Positions 49,603 to 59,113 of a stretch of DNA of 64,000 bases are shown in pieces (within the stretch, counting starts at the first letter, position 1; each line of letters opens with the position of its first letter). The notes under the pieces are model-generated. The model did not search any database. It had not been told where the DNA came from and saw only the letters and a program-made list of their open reading frames with translations. The stretch covers positions 248,001-312,000 of the forward strand of contig NZ_JAFJYB010000004.1 in NCBI RefSeq assembly GCF_018777385.1, read 5' to 3'. This DNA comes from Candidatus Symbiopectobacterium endolongispinus. Lineage in GTDB: Bacteria > Pseudomonadota > Gammaproteobacteria > Enterobacterales > Enterobacteriaceae. A program made the position numbers and the translations under genes.

Positions 49603-50417
49603 TGGTGAACTTTCTTAAACGCTATGCGCGCAGTCCGAGCGCGCTGTTTGGCTTGATCTTGCTGGTGCTGGTGATCGGCATGGCGCTCTCTGCGGGCTGG
49701 TTCTTCCCGGCCGATCCGCTGTGCCTGGCGGGACGTCCGTTGCAGTGGCCGTTGCACAACGCCCGTTTCCTGTTGGGTACGGACCATACCGGGCGCGATA
49801 TTGCCGCGCAGATCTTCCACGGTGCGCGTGTGTCACTCACCATTGGTGTGGTCGCTATTGGCATTGTGGTGGGGGCGTTGGCCGGCTTTTATGGCGGCGT
49901 GGTAGACGACATGCTGATGCGCCTGACCGAAGCGTTTCAGATCCTGCCCAACTTCTTGTTGCTGCTGGTATTGGTGGCGGTGTTTGGTTCTACGCTGTCG
50001 ACGGTGATTCTGGCGATTGGCGTGGTCTCCTGGCCGCCTGCGACGCGGCTGACACGGGCCGAGTTTCTGTCGCTGCGCCACCGCGAATTTGTGCAGGCGG
50101 TGCGCTCACTGGGGATGCGTGACATGCCCATTGTGTTCCGGGAGATTTTACCTAACGCGCTGCCGCCGATTGTGGTGTACGCCAGTGTGATCATGGCCGT
50201 GGCGATTCTCCTGGAAAGCGCGCTGGCGTTCCTGAACTTGTCCGATCCCAACGTGCCCTCGCTGGGCAACCTGATTGGTGGCGGACGCAGCGTATTGCGA
50301 CAGGAGTGGTACGTTTCTGCCATTCCCGGCGTAGCTATCTTATTGACCGTGCTCGCTGTCTCCTTGGTGGGACAAGGGCTGAATGATGCATTGAATCCAA
50401 GGCTGAGAAACCGATGA
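49602..50417 (+). CDS. Peptide ABC permease (DppC/OppC family)
   Basis: 271 residues and intact. N-terminal helix (ALFGLILLVLVIGMAL), LLGTDHTGRDIAAQIFHGAR (the OppC signature), GVVAIGIVVGALAGFYGG, and the EAA loop (FVQAVRSLGMRDMPIVFREI) are present. It pairs with the DppB-like permease to form the channel. It overlaps the ATPase gene by four bases (ATGA), so translation is coupled. All of its partner proteins are damaged. Confidence 0.87.
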   Translation: MVNFLKRYARSPSALFGLILLVLVIGMALSAGWFFPADPLCLAGRPLQWPLHNARFLLGTDHTGRDIAAQIFHGARVSLTIGVVAIGIVVGALAGFYGGVVDDMLMRLTEAFQILPNFLLLLVLVAVFGSTLSTVILAIGVVSWPPATRLTRAEFLSLRHREFVQAVRSLGMRDMPIVFREILPNALPPIVVYASVIMAVAILLESALAFLNLSDPNVPSLGNLIGGGRSVLRQEWYVSAIPGVAILLTVLAVSLVGQGLNDALNPRLRNR

Positions 50418-51223
50418 GCGTACTGTTATCCATTAATCATCTCGGCGTGGCGTTGCCGCCGGATGCCGACCGCCCCTGGGCGTTACGCGACCTGTCGCTT
50501 GATTTGCGCTATAACGAAATTATGTGCGTGGTGGGCGAGAGCGGATCTGGCAAATCCATGACCGCCAGCGCCATTATGGGGTTGCTGCCTGAGCGGGTAC
50601 AACCGACGCAGGGCAGCATTACCTTTGAAGGGCGTGACCTGCTGCAACTGACACAAGAAGAACTCCGGCAGTGGCGCGGTGCACGCATTGGCATGATTTT
50701 TCAGGATCCGATGACGGCACTTAATCCGCTGCACCGGGTGGGCGACCAAATTGCCGAAATGTTTCTTACCCATCGCCCCAAACTGACCAGGCAGGATGTG
50801 GACGCACGCGTACTGCGCTTGCTGGAAGATGTGCATATTCCTGACCCGACCGCCACGGTGCGTGCCTATCCGCACCAGCTTTCTGGCGGCCAGCGTCAGC
50901 GCATTGGTTTGGCGCGCGCACTGGCGGTGGAACCGAAAATTCTGGTGGCCGATGAGCCGGTATCGGCATTAGACGTCTCTGTGCAAGCGCAGGTGCTGGC
51001 GCTGCTAACAGATTTGCGGCAACGCCTGGGTTTGTCGTTAATTTTTATCACCCACGATCTGCGCGTGGCGGCACAAGTGTGCGATCGCATTATCGTGATG
51101 AAATCCGGCAAGATTGTGGAGCAGGGGCCGACCTATCAGGTGTATCAGCAGCCGCAGCACGCCTACACCCGGCAACTGCTGGAAGCGACTCCGGGGCGTG
51201 AGTGGCAAGTGTCGGCGGCGTGA
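50414..51223 (+). CDS. Chimeric ABC ATPase: OppD-like N-terminus fused to OppF-like C-terminus
   Basis: A 269-residue open frame with all nucleotide-binding motifs: Walker [26 protein letters not shown], Walker B ILVADEP and the H-loop FITHD. The first 157 residues are those of the first ATPase (MSVLLSINHLGVALPPDADR). From base 50885 on, the sequence is identical to the C-terminal part of the second ATPase (51753-52091). It lacks the OppD-type tail with the peptide-transporter cysteine region, being 50-60 residues shorter than usual. It arose by recombination across the signature motif and may fold, but its pairing with the second, broken ATPase is gone. Confidence 0.82.
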   Translation: MSVLLSINHLGVALPPDADRPWALRDLSLDLRYNEIMCVVGESGSGKSMTASAIMGLLPERVQPTQGSITFEGRDLLQLTQEELRQWRGARIGMIFQDPMTALNPLHRVGDQIAEMFLTHRPKLTRQDVDARVLRLLEDVHIPDPTATVRAYPHQLSGGQRQRIGLARALAVEPKILVADEPVSALDVSVQAQVLALLTDLRQRLGLSLIFITHDLRVAAQVCDRIIVMKSGKIVEQGPTYQVYQQPQHAYTRQLLEATPGREWQVSAA

Positions 51224-51397
51224 ATCTGCCCGCCGCCAGCATGAAGCGGGGATGGTGTTCCGACCTATTGAGGCCAGAGACAATGCGGCTATAGCAGAGA
51301 TCATCCGCAACAGCTTTCTGGAAAACAAAATAGATCATTTAGATGGCGTTAGCCTCCACGATCCCGAACTAGAGCGGTTAAGTGAGGTTTATAGCCA
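50885..51397 (+). repeat. 513-bp direct repeat, copy 1
   Basis: Identical to 51753-52265 except at one base (G at 51346, A at 52214). It spans the ATPase signature motif to the C-terminus, the intergenic bases and the first 49 codons of a GNAT gene. The left edge is GGCGGCCAGCGTCAGCG in the signature motif; the right edge is GAGGTTTATAGCCA. Confidence 0.93.
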
Positions 51398-51434
51398 CGC
51401 TGCCGCAGGGCAGCACGTTGGGTATTTTCGGTGA
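51252..51434 (+). pseudogene. GNAT acetyltransferase fragment, duplicated 5' end
   Basis: Starts MVFRPIEARDNAAIAEIIRN, a normal GNAT opening, and follows copy 2 exactly to LERLSEVYS. It then runs into the second ATPase's sequence (HAAAGQHVGYFR) and stops. It has no acetyl-CoA-binding motif and cannot function. It is a by-product of the 513-bp duplication. Confidence 0.78.
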
Positions 51435-52091
51435 AAGCGGTTCCGGAAAATCGACGCTGGCGCGCTGCATCGTGCGGTTATATCAGCCGGATTCCGGCGA
51501 AATTCACTTTGATGGGCACGATATGGCCCGACTGAAATCTCGCGCGCTGCGTGAACAGAGTCGGGATATTCAGATGGTATTTCAGGACCCGTTTGCCTCG
51601 CTGAACCCGCGCCAAACGGTGGGTTAAATCGCCGCCAAAGGGCTGCTGATTCGCGGTGTACCACGCGCGCAGGCGCTGGAGAAGGTCAAAGCACTGTTTG
51701 CGCTGGTGGGATTGGATGCCGGCGCGATACACCGTTACCCCATGAATTCTCCGGCGGCCAGCGTCAGCGCATTGGTTTGGCGCGCGCACTGGCGGTGGAA
51801 CCGAAAATTCTGGTGGCCGATGAGCCGGTATCGGCATTAGACGTCTCTGTGCAAGCGCAGGTGCTGGCGCTGCTAACAGATTTGCGGCAACGCCTGGGTT
51901 TGTCGTTAATTTTTATCACCCACGATCTGCGCGTGGCGGCACAAGTGTGCGATCGCATTATCGTGATGAAATCCGGCAAGATTGTGGAGCAGGGGCCGAC
52001 CTATCAGGTGTATCAGCAGCCGCAGCACGCCTACACCCGGCAACTGCTGGAAGCGACTCCGGGGCGTGAGTGGCAAGTGTCGGCGGCGTGA
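51398..52091 (+). pseudogene. Second peptide ABC ATPase (OppF/DppF-like), 5' truncated, stop and frameshift
   Basis: Begins within the protein ([19 protein letters not shown], Walker A) directly after the GNAT fragment. TAA at 51625-51627 (LNPRQTVG-stop-IAAKGLL) replaces a sense codon. At 51740 a C is missing in CCCCATGAATTC; the expected [17 protein letters not shown] is read one frame over. The last part (51777-52091) is open again and identical to the end of the first ATPase. It formed the energising pair with the OppD-like subunit. Confidence 0.82.
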
Positions 52092-52265
52092 ATCTGCCCG
52101 CCGCCAGCATGAAGCGGGGATGGTGTTCCGACCTATTGAGGCCAGAGACAATGCGGCTATAGCAGAGATCATCCGCAACAGCTTTCTGGAAAACAAAATA
52201 GATCATTTAGATGACGTTAGCCTCCACGATCCCGAACTAGAGCGGTTAAGTGAGGTTTATAGCCA
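51753..52265 (+). repeat. 513-bp direct repeat, copy 2
   Basis: Partner of 50885-51397, offset by 868 bases. This copy is in the original context, since the sequence on both sides continues sensibly (second ATPase before, GNAT after). Confidence 0.93.
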
Positions 52266-52540
52266 GCCTGGAACCGGATACTGGGTTGCTTAGGCCAACA
52301 GCAACATTGTCGGGGGGGGGCTGGAATCGCTCCGCTTGGCGGTGAGGAAGGAACGTGTGAAATGCAGAAGCTGTATTTCAGTAGTGACGTTAAAGGCATG
52401 GGGATGGGCAGGAGCATGATCGCCTTTATTATTGCGCAGACTTGGCAATACGGGCCATAACAGCTGTGGCATCTGTATGCTTAGGACGCTGTGACAGCGC
52501 AAAATTGGTATGGGCGTGCAAAATGATAGTTTCAAATCAA
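52120..52540 (+). pseudogene. GNAT-family N-acetyltransferase, stops and frameshift
   Basis: MVFRPIEARDNAAIAEIIRN through SEVYSQPGTGYWVA, then TAG at 52291-52293, then ANSNIVGGGG. After a G8 run the frame changes to IAPLGGEEGTCEMQKLYF and VKGMGMGRSMIAFI, the latter being the acetyl-CoA pyrophosphate loop (here G-M-G-R). TAA stands in QYGP-stop-QLWHL. It resembles GNAT proteins with the (A)NxNIVGGGG-type core. It was probably the last gene of the transporter operon. The 3' end is approximate. Confidence 0.7.
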
Positions 52541-52550
52541 CGGATGTTGA

Positions 52551-53114
52551 TTATGTGGGGACGATCAACTGCAACAGGGGATAACGCTCCATCCACCGTT
52601 TTGCAAAGACACGTTGCCTAAAAACATCTAACTTTTCATGCTCAAAGGGCGGCGTCGGTCGTAGGCGTAGTTCAAACAGATCGTCGAGTCCGTAGGGAGC
52701 GATAATCTCAATAACATTGTTATCTCCCACCCTGGCTGCGATATCCGTTGCGGTCTCAGGCCAATACAGCAGCGCATTCTCTGTTGAGTGGTAGCGATCA
52801 TTACCGTTACGTTGATGCATTCTGGCTTGATTCTTCACCGACCAGTTGAACTCAGGAGCTTGTTGACGAAGTTTCTCTTCCAGGTCGCTATAGTGAGCTG
52901 GGTTAGCGCATTCTGCGCCGAACCAGACAACATCCACATCTCCAGATATGGGCCTTTGCCCATATCTGTGCAGGTGATCCCACATGGCATCCCGCACAAA
53001 CCCAGCGCCGATCCAGCCATCATGCAGTATTAACGCCCGCGTGGCGTACAGAGCCTGCATCCTTACCGGATCGTCTAATAATAATCGCTGCAATGCCTCC
53101 TGATACTTAATCAT
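52551..53114 (-). CDS. Nucleotidyltransferase-family protein (NTP_transf_6-like)
   Basis: 187 residues, intact, from ATG 53114. The core WIGAGFVRDAMWDHLHRYG and SGDVDVVWF carry a GxG and a D-x-D pattern like minimal nucleotidyltransferases (DUF925/PF06042-type). Later LFELRLRPTPPFEHEKLDVF and the ending WMERYPLLQL are the usual closing segments of this family. The activity is unproven; no partner HEPN or MNT antitoxin gene lies beside it. Convergent with the GNAT remnant. Confidence 0.75.
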   Translation of the reverse strand: MIKYQEALQRLLLDDPVRMQALYATRALILHDGWIGAGFVRDAMWDHLHRYGQRPISGDVDVVWFGAECANPAHYSDLEEKLRQQAPEFNWSVKNQARMHQRNGNDRYHSTENALLYWPETATDIAARVGDNNVIEIIAPYGLDDLFELRLRPTPPFEHEKLDVFRQRVFAKRWMERYPLLQLIVPT

Positions 53115-53538
53115 TCTTCCTCTTAGAAAAATGGTCGTATATGTTCGTATCTGCCTGAGGGGAGAAATAGTATCAGCATTCTGGATGTCGTTACCTCATT
53201 GTTACCTTTACGTCTGCTTAGACCTTCCGCTTGAAGGTTCTGGCTGCTTTGTGCCAGGAGCGTACTTCCAGTCAATTACAAACCCATGTCTGATAGATAT
53301 AATCCCCCAGCACCACTTAGTGACGCTATGACGATAGAACAACACAACGCCGATTGTGACTTTTGGAGTTATCGGAACCTTATTGTACATAAATATGAAT
53401 AATGTTATCGGCATTGTAGGGTTTTTCAACATCAAGTTAGACAGTATTCTCTCATCATCAAGTCAGCGCCACGCCCTGCTAAGCAGTAAATGATTATGCA
53501 GGATATGGAATAACCCATATTTAAAGTGAGAGATTAAA
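53115..53538. other. Intergenic region, no gene seen
   Basis: It holds the promoter of the nucleotidyltransferase gene (leftwards) and the SnoaL-like gene (rightwards). No open frame resembles a known protein. AT content rises here compared with the region to the left, as in the genes that follow. Confidence 0.45.
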
Positions 53539-53998
53539 ATGTCTGATTCTCAGGTTGAACGTAATAAAGCCGCTTTCCGTCTTCTGATTTAAGATGCCAT
53601 GCCTAACGGTCGTTTCGATGTTATTCGTGAGCTGGTTTCTAAAACAGCCGTCACCGAACGCGCTGGTTTTGCCAGCCTGTATAAAGCTCTCAGTGACGCG
53701 ATTCCTGAGCGTGGTAACTTCCTGGAATGGCTGGAAACCGCTTTCAGAAGCGCTTGGCGGTCAGAAAGTCACTATGCACCACGTGGTCGGTGACGGTAAC
53801 ACCGTAATGATGAAATGGTTCTACTAAGTGCAGCATAAAGGCACTTTTGTCGGTGCCCCCGCTACTAACAATACCATTACATGGGAGGAAGTGGGTATCG
53901 CACACTTCAATGACGACAGCAAAATTGAAAACATGTGGTTCATGTGTGAAGAGCTGAAACTGGCTGTCCAGATTGGTTATGAACTTAATCTGAAATAA
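53539..53998 (+). pseudogene. SnoaL/NTF2-like protein, stops and frameshift
   Basis: About 150 codons from ATG 53539 (MSDSQVERNKAAFRLLI). TAA at 53590-53592 interrupts at once before DAMPNGRFDVIRELVS. Near 53740 the frame shifts (ETAF then SEALGGQKVTMHHVVGDG), and TAA at 53825-53827 (MKWFY-stop-VQHKGTFVG) follows. The tail (EEVGIAHFNDDSKIENMWFM) is typical of SnoaL-like ester-cyclase/NTF2 folds. The family includes small isomerases and unknown proteins. It heads a possible operon with the nitroreductase. Confidence 0.75.
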
Positions 53999-54091
53999 CA
54001 GCAGCCCTCTCAGCCTTATACCATCAATAAAACCATTCCCTGTAACGTTGTTGCAGGGAATGGTTTTACCGTGTATCCGGAGAAAGTCCAT

Positions 54092-54832
54092 ATGAACGAA
54101 ACTATCAAGCTGCTGCTGTCACATAAAAGCGATCGTAGCTACCTGGAGAAAGAACTCCCTGAAGAGGTACTGAATAACGTGATTAACGCTGCATGGCGTG
54201 CACCCACATCGGTCCACACTCAGCAAGTTTCAGTGATCGTGACACGCGATCCGGTAACGAAAGCCCGAATCACAGAGCTTTCGGGTGGTCAGCCCTGGAT
54301 TGCCCGTGCCCCGGTGTTTCTGACTTTTGTGCTCGACCTGAATAAAACCCACAAAGGTCTGGACGCTATCGGTGAAAAGCAGCTGGCTCATACCAGCATT
54401 GAAGGGATTGTTTCCGGAACTCAGGATGTCGGATTGCACTCGCATCTGCCATGCTGGCAGCCCGGGCGCAGGGCCTGGGTGTGGTACCTATTGGTGGTAT
54501 CAGGAAAAACCCGCAGGAGATCATCGAACTGCTCGGACTCCCTGAAATGACATTTCCTATTAACGGTTTAACCCCTGGGCTATGTGGATAAACCAGGGCA
54601 CCTTAAACCTAGTTTGCCGAATCCTTCCTTTCGCCACGAAGAGAAGTACAGTAGCGATAAAATGGGCGCAATGATTGAACAACATAACGCTGAACTTACC
54701 GCTCACTGGCAGGCGATTGGCCTTAAAGACGGAGATAACTGGAGCCGGACGGTGGGTGACTATTACAATTGCATCTATTATCCGGATATTCTTCAGAGCC
54801 TGCTGAAGCAAGGTTTTAAACTGGATAAATAA
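54092..54832 (+). pseudogene. NfsA/FRP-type flavin nitroreductase, frameshifted
   Basis: The start MNETIKLLLSHKSDRSYLEK and NAAWRAPTSVHTQQVSVIV carry the FMN-binding Arg/Ser pattern of NfsA-type nitroreductases. After SGTQDVG a base is lost near 54433: the other frame gives ALASAMLAARAQGLGVVPIG and IRKNPQEIIELLGLPEMTFP. A second change near 54573 connects to YVDKPGHLKP and the normal C-terminus (DNWSRTVGDYYNCIYYPDIL). These enzymes reduce nitro-aromatics and quinones with NADPH. An intrinsic terminator follows its stop. Confidence 0.82.
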
Positions 54833-54834
54833 GC

Positions 54835-54864
54835 AAAAGCGGAGCCTGAGCTCCGCTTTTTTTA
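54835..54864. terminator. Intrinsic terminator after the nitroreductase
   Basis: AAAAGCGGAGC and GCTCCGCTTTT flank a CTGA loop, followed by TTT. The arginase-family stop codon lies within the T-run on the other strand, so it serves both convergent genes. Confidence 0.85.
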
Positions 54865-55737
54865 CGCTTTAGTCGCTCCCAGTAACGGAAGCGCGTTCAG
54901 CATATTTTTCAGGTTAATCGCATCCCAGGGGAGATGCTCGGTAATTCCCAGCCCCACGATATCCGCCGCAGCATCGGCTTCGCTGATGATCCAGAGTACA
55001 TCCTCGATACCCAGTTTCCCCTTGGCAACGCCATCCCATGAAGGGGCATCCTTGTCTGTACGGGCAAACATCACGGCGCGGAATTTATGATAATCCAGTA
55101 CATCCATATCAAAATGGACAGCAAGGTGTGTAATTTTTTCCTTTTCTATCCATTCGCGAATAGCAGATGTTTTTGCCCGCACGTCCTCTGGTGAGCTGGT
55201 CTGAATGTTATGAGCACTCAGAAACTCTGCTTCATACTCGTTCGGACTATGAATACCGGCAATAAAGACTTTTGATGAAGGAACCGGATGTGAAACGCGT
55301 TTTGTCAGCGCCTCATCACCGTTACCCATAAGTGCGCCAAGCACGTGGGCATGCGCATTCTCATACTGCGCAGGTGTCATCACATCTGGATGGGTATCAA
55401 TCCATAAAATGCCAAATCCTTCACCCCAGCGCTTGCTGAGCCACGCAAAGGGTTCAAGATCTACAAGGCAATCCCCGCCCAGGACGGTCATTCGATTGGG
55501 GGCATGTTCCCGGATAATGTCAGCCGCTTTATCAAGCTCAGTCATCACTTCGCTGCGTCCACGGATGCCGTCTTCCACTGCATAGACTGTCCCCGTATCA
55601 GCAACCGGGACGGTCACCGTGGGTTCTTTTCCTTCCGGAGCCAGCCATGCGAGCATTTCAGCGCCAAATTTATAGGCAGGCAGGTTGCCACCCAGCCACA
55701 AAGGGAAAATCAGTCTCAAATCGCTGCGGTTGTTCAT
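54862..55737 (-). CDS. Arginase/agmatinase-family protein
   Basis: 291 residues, intact. Metal-site motifs of the ureohydrolase fold are present in order: VLGGDCLVDLEPF (Cys instead of His in the usual GGDH), WIDTHPDVMTP (the D-x-H-x-D site), and HFDMDVLDYHKF (the D-x-D site). It cleaves a guanidino group or a related amide with a two-metal centre in this family. The GGDC variant means one metal ligand is changed, seen in some formimidoyl- and uncharacterised relatives. It is 12 bases from the MFS gene in one operon with the quinone reductase. Confidence 0.82.
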   Translation of the reverse strand: MNNRSDLRLIFPLWLGGNLPAYKFGAEMLAWLAPEGKEPTVTVPVADTGTVYAVEDGIRGRSEVMTELDKAADIIREHAPNRMTVLGGDCLVDLEPFAWLSKRWGEGFGILWIDTHPDVMTPAQYENAHAHVLGALMGNGDEALTKRVSHPVPSSKVFIAGIHSPNEYEAEFLSAHNIQTSSPEDVRAKTSAIREWIEKEKITHLAVHFDMDVLDYHKFRAVMFARTDKDAPSWDGVAKGKLGIEDVLWIISEADAAADIVGLGITEHLPWDAINLKNMLNALPLLGATKA

Positions 55738-55749
55738 CGATACCTCTCC

Positions 55750-56960
55750 TTAAATGTTTTCAGTATTGGGTTGTCTGCGGACGTGTCTGTGAGGGTTGGT
55801 TTTCCAGCCCCACAGAATCAGCCCGCTCAGCACAACCACTATTCCACCGGTTAAAAAATCCACCGCCAGTCCCGCCGGGTCCACAATCGTTCCGCCAATG
55901 GCGGAGCCCGCGGCAATAGAAACCTGTGCGGTAAATGTGAATATGGCCGAGCCTGCTTCCAGTTCATTACCTGATGCTTCACGATTGCTGAGATTCAGAC
56001 AAAGCGGAATAATCCCCCAGGCGGCCCCCCATATCAGCACGCCGAGAATAAGCCCTGTAGAATGCTCCAGCCATGACATCGCAATCAATGCACCCGCGAG
56101 CATGGCAAGCCCGACAGTCAGCATCACAGGTAGATTTTTATTCACAAAACGGGGAGCAAAGAAGTTAGCCGCAAAACCGGTTACCACGAAGTCCAGTAAT
56201 ACCCAGGATATCATCTGTGAATCGATGCCTGCCTGTTTCAGCAGGGGGCAAGGTAGGTATAGGTACCAAAATGTGTGCCATATATAAGTGCAATAAGAAG
56301 CAGACTTTTTCGCCCACGCTGATGTCTGGTGAATGACAGTAACGACTTGATGCGTATAGGGTCACTGGTTTTAATCACGGGCAGGAATACCGTTTGCAAT
56401 ATCAGAGATATTGCAGCCATGAGGGCTGCTGCGCCAAATGCTCCTCGCCAACTAAAGTACTCCGCAACAAGCGAGCCAAGCGGAACGCCAATAATCATAG
56501 CGACGGTTACTCCACCGAATACAGCAGCAATCGCAGTCCACGCCTTATCTATGGAAACAAGATTACCGGCGACCGCCAGGCCCATGGCCCCAAAAGCCCC
56601 CAGACTAACACCTGCCAGCGCTCTGCTGGCCAGCATGATTAACCAGGATGAGGAAAGTGCTGAAGTCATGGCCGATACCAGCAGCACCAACAATGTAATC
56701 AACAGCTTTTTTCTGTCTGTCTTTCCTGCAACGATAAGCACGCCTGGTGCTGCAATAGCGCCAAGTATTCCCGGTAAGGTCATCATTAATCCTGCCTGCC
56801 CGGAGGTCACACTAAAGGTCTGCGCAACGTCAGGCAAAACGCCTACCTGGATAAATTCAGTGGTAACCGATGAAAATGCTCCAATGGCCAGAGAGAATAC
56901 CGCTGGCCAGTTATTCCGTGGTTTTCCGCTACTGTATTGCTCTGACTGAACCTTAAACAT
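55750..56960 (-). pseudogene. MFS transporter (AraJ/YdhP-type DHA1 family), frameshifted
   Basis: About 400 residues. The N-terminal half is sound (NWPAVFSLAIGAFSSVTTEF, the typical TEF motif of DHA1; GKTDRKKLLITLLVLL; RALAGVSLGAFGAMG). At 56247 the frame fails in a C5 run: YTYLAPC-stop should read LAPLLKQAGIDSQMISW. The last four helices are intact in the other frame to 55750 (GVLIWGAAWGIIPLCLNL). One homopolymer indel, possibly a sequencing error. Its ATG overlaps the stop of the upstream quinone-oxidoreductase gene (TGATG). Confidence 0.82.
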
Positions 56961-57926
56961 CAGGCCCCCAGATTCAGAATAACGGAGTAAGTTGCCTGGC
57001 GCGACAGCAATCTCTGGTAGCCAGATTCCAGCTCATTCATTTCGTAAGTACGGTCTATTACCGGTCGCAAATATCCTTGCGTAGCCAGCATCATCAGCTG
57101 TTCAAGTCCTGCTCTGGCGTGTCAGAGTGAAGCGCATAACCCTTCACAATTTTCTCCCGGCCGATAATATCAAGCAGATTTACGGAGACTTCTTTGCCAC
57201 CGGTAAAACCAATTGATATCAGCTGCCCCATGCGACGAAGAGACGCAAGCAGTAGCGAGAAAAGATGTCCGCCAACAGGGTCAAAGGCCACATCAGCCTC
57301 TTTTCCTTCGGTTAAAGCCATGACATCTTCCACCACATTTCCATGTTGCCAGTTAATAACGAAATGGGGCCCAGCCTCTCGCGCCTGGCTGGCTTTTTCA
57401 TCAGAGGACACCAGGGCGATAACGCTGGCACCCGCCGCCCGGGCAGTCTGAACCAGCGCGTGGCCGACAGAGCCTGTGGAGCCAGATATCAGAACAGTCT
57501 CCCGGCCTGAATTTTTGCAATACGGTTCAGTGCGTGCTAGGCCGTCAAATAGTTAACGGTCAGTGCAGCCCCCTCATCGAGGGTAATTGAGTCAGGCAGC
57601 GCCATGATTCTTCTGTTATCCACAACAACCCATTCCTGGAACATACCGTCTTCTGTTATCCCTAGCTGACCACCGCCATACACGGCAACTCGTGTTCCTT
57701 TGGCAAAGATATCGCTCTCTTCAATAATTCCGGAGCCTTCATTCCCCAGAACAAGCGGAAAAGGCGTATCACTAAAGGCCCCGGTACGGATCGTATTCGA
57801 CAGCTGATTGATGGACGCCCAATGTATTCGGACCAGTGACGTGCCGTCTCTTTTTTGCGGTATATTCCGCGATTCGATGTTCATAACAGGAGCACTGCCT
57901 GTCGTACGTGTGATGATAGCTTTCAT
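56960..57926 (-). pseudogene. Zinc-type alcohol dehydrogenase/quinone oxidoreductase family, stop and two frameshifts
   Basis: MDR-superfamily enzyme of about 320 residues. The GroES-like N-terminus (KAIITRTTGSAPVMNIES; PFPLVLGNEGSGII) is open to NYLTA, where TAG (57537-57539) replaces an aromatic or Gln codon. A base is lost near 57507 before TVLISGSTGSVGHALVQTA, the NADPH-binding motif, and another near 57108 (DTPEQ then QLMMLATQGYLRPVID). The end VILNLGA overlaps the MFS start. It reduces quinones or enals in this family and lacks the zinc-ligand set of true ADHs. Divergent from a LysR gene. Confidence 0.82.
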
Positions 57927-58100
57927 AGGAGTACCTTTACCCGGAGGAAAAGAGACAGGTAACGGTTATAAAAACCTGTCTGGAAAAATAGTATTGGTGC
58001 TCTAAGGATAGGGACTGGTTTGGAAAGAAAAAGAGAACAATAATGTTATCTATATTCACAAATATGGATAATGAACGATGATGATGTTTAAGGTAGCCGG

Positions 58101-58987
58101 ATGAATCAAGTGTTGGCTATGCGGGTCTATGTACGCACCGTTGAGGCAAAATCGTTCAGTCGCGCGGCAGATCAGCTCGAGCTACCGCGGTCAACAGTCA
58201 GTAAATTGATTACCGATCTGGAAAAACATCTTGGTGTGAATCTGATACATCGAACGACACGGTCGGTAAACGTGACTGCAGAAGGATGGGAATATTACCG
58301 GCGGGCGATAAAACTTGTTGCAGACATCGATGAAGCTGAACAAGCGGTGAGGGGAAAGAAAGATAAACCTCAGGGCCACCTGCGAATCGATGTTCAGGTC
58401 TCGTTTGCGCATAATCTCCTGATCCCGGCGCTGCCCGAGTTTAATCAGGAGTACCCCGATATCACGATGGCGCTGGGGATTAGTGACAGAACCATCAACA
58501 TAGTGGGAGAAGGTGTGGGCTGTGCTATAAGGGCTGGCTCCATTCAGGACCAGACTCTGGTTGCTCGTAAAATTACAGATCTCGAATACGTGACCTGCGT
58601 ATCTGCAGACTATTTCAAAAGTATGGGTATCCCACGAACCCCCCGGGAAGTCGCCGATGCACATAAAAAAATTATTTATTTCTCGTCCACAACCGGAAGA
58701 ATTGTTCCATTAACCTTAACCGGCAAGGTGAAACGCTGGAAATTACAGAAAGCCAGTATTCTGCTAACGATGGGGATGTGGTTATCAATATGATGCTGGC
58801 AGGGATGGGCATTGCGCAGCATCTCAGAGCGTTTATTCAGCCCCATCTGGATTCGGGTCGACTGGTGCCTGTTTTGAAAAACTGGCATCAACCGGCGCTG
58901 CCGTTTTATGTCGTATATCGGCAAAACATACATCAGAATGAGCGACTAAGGGTTTTTATTGACTGGTTGATGAGAAAATTTGGTTAA
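58101..58987 (+). pseudogene. LysR-family regulator (CrgA/DmlR-like), frameshifted
   Basis: The helix-turn-helix (VYVRTVEAKSFSRAADQLEL, STVSKLITDLEKHLGVNLIH) and the effector domain (GHLRIDVQVSFAHNLLIPAL; GVGCAIRAGSIQDQTLVARK) are sound. Near 58720 the frame shifts: the open frame ends in WKLQKASILLTMGMW, while the other frame gives GETLEITESQYSANDGD and NMMLAGMGIAQHLRAF to 58987. It stands divergent from the quinone-reductase/MFS/arginase operon across 175 bases and probably regulated it, as such LysR genes do. Confidence 0.83.
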
Positions 58988-59113
58988 CGTCCGCTTTTCG
59001 CTCACAGTTGACGGAATACAACATAACGGCAGCTCGCTGGCCGGCCGATATAATCATCAGACAGTACAATGCCTGACTACCTGAAACTAAGGTAAAAAAC
59101 CGCTCATGAGGCG

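Noticed and set aside
51252-51434. GNAT copy 1 as a separate small gene
   Set aside because: It is the duplicated 5' end of the GNAT gene running into ATPase sequence; no acetyl-CoA-binding motif is left.
52551-53114. Toxin-antitoxin pair built on the nucleotidyltransferase
   Set aside because: No HEPN or other partner frame adjoins it; neighbours are a GNAT remnant and an empty intergenic region.
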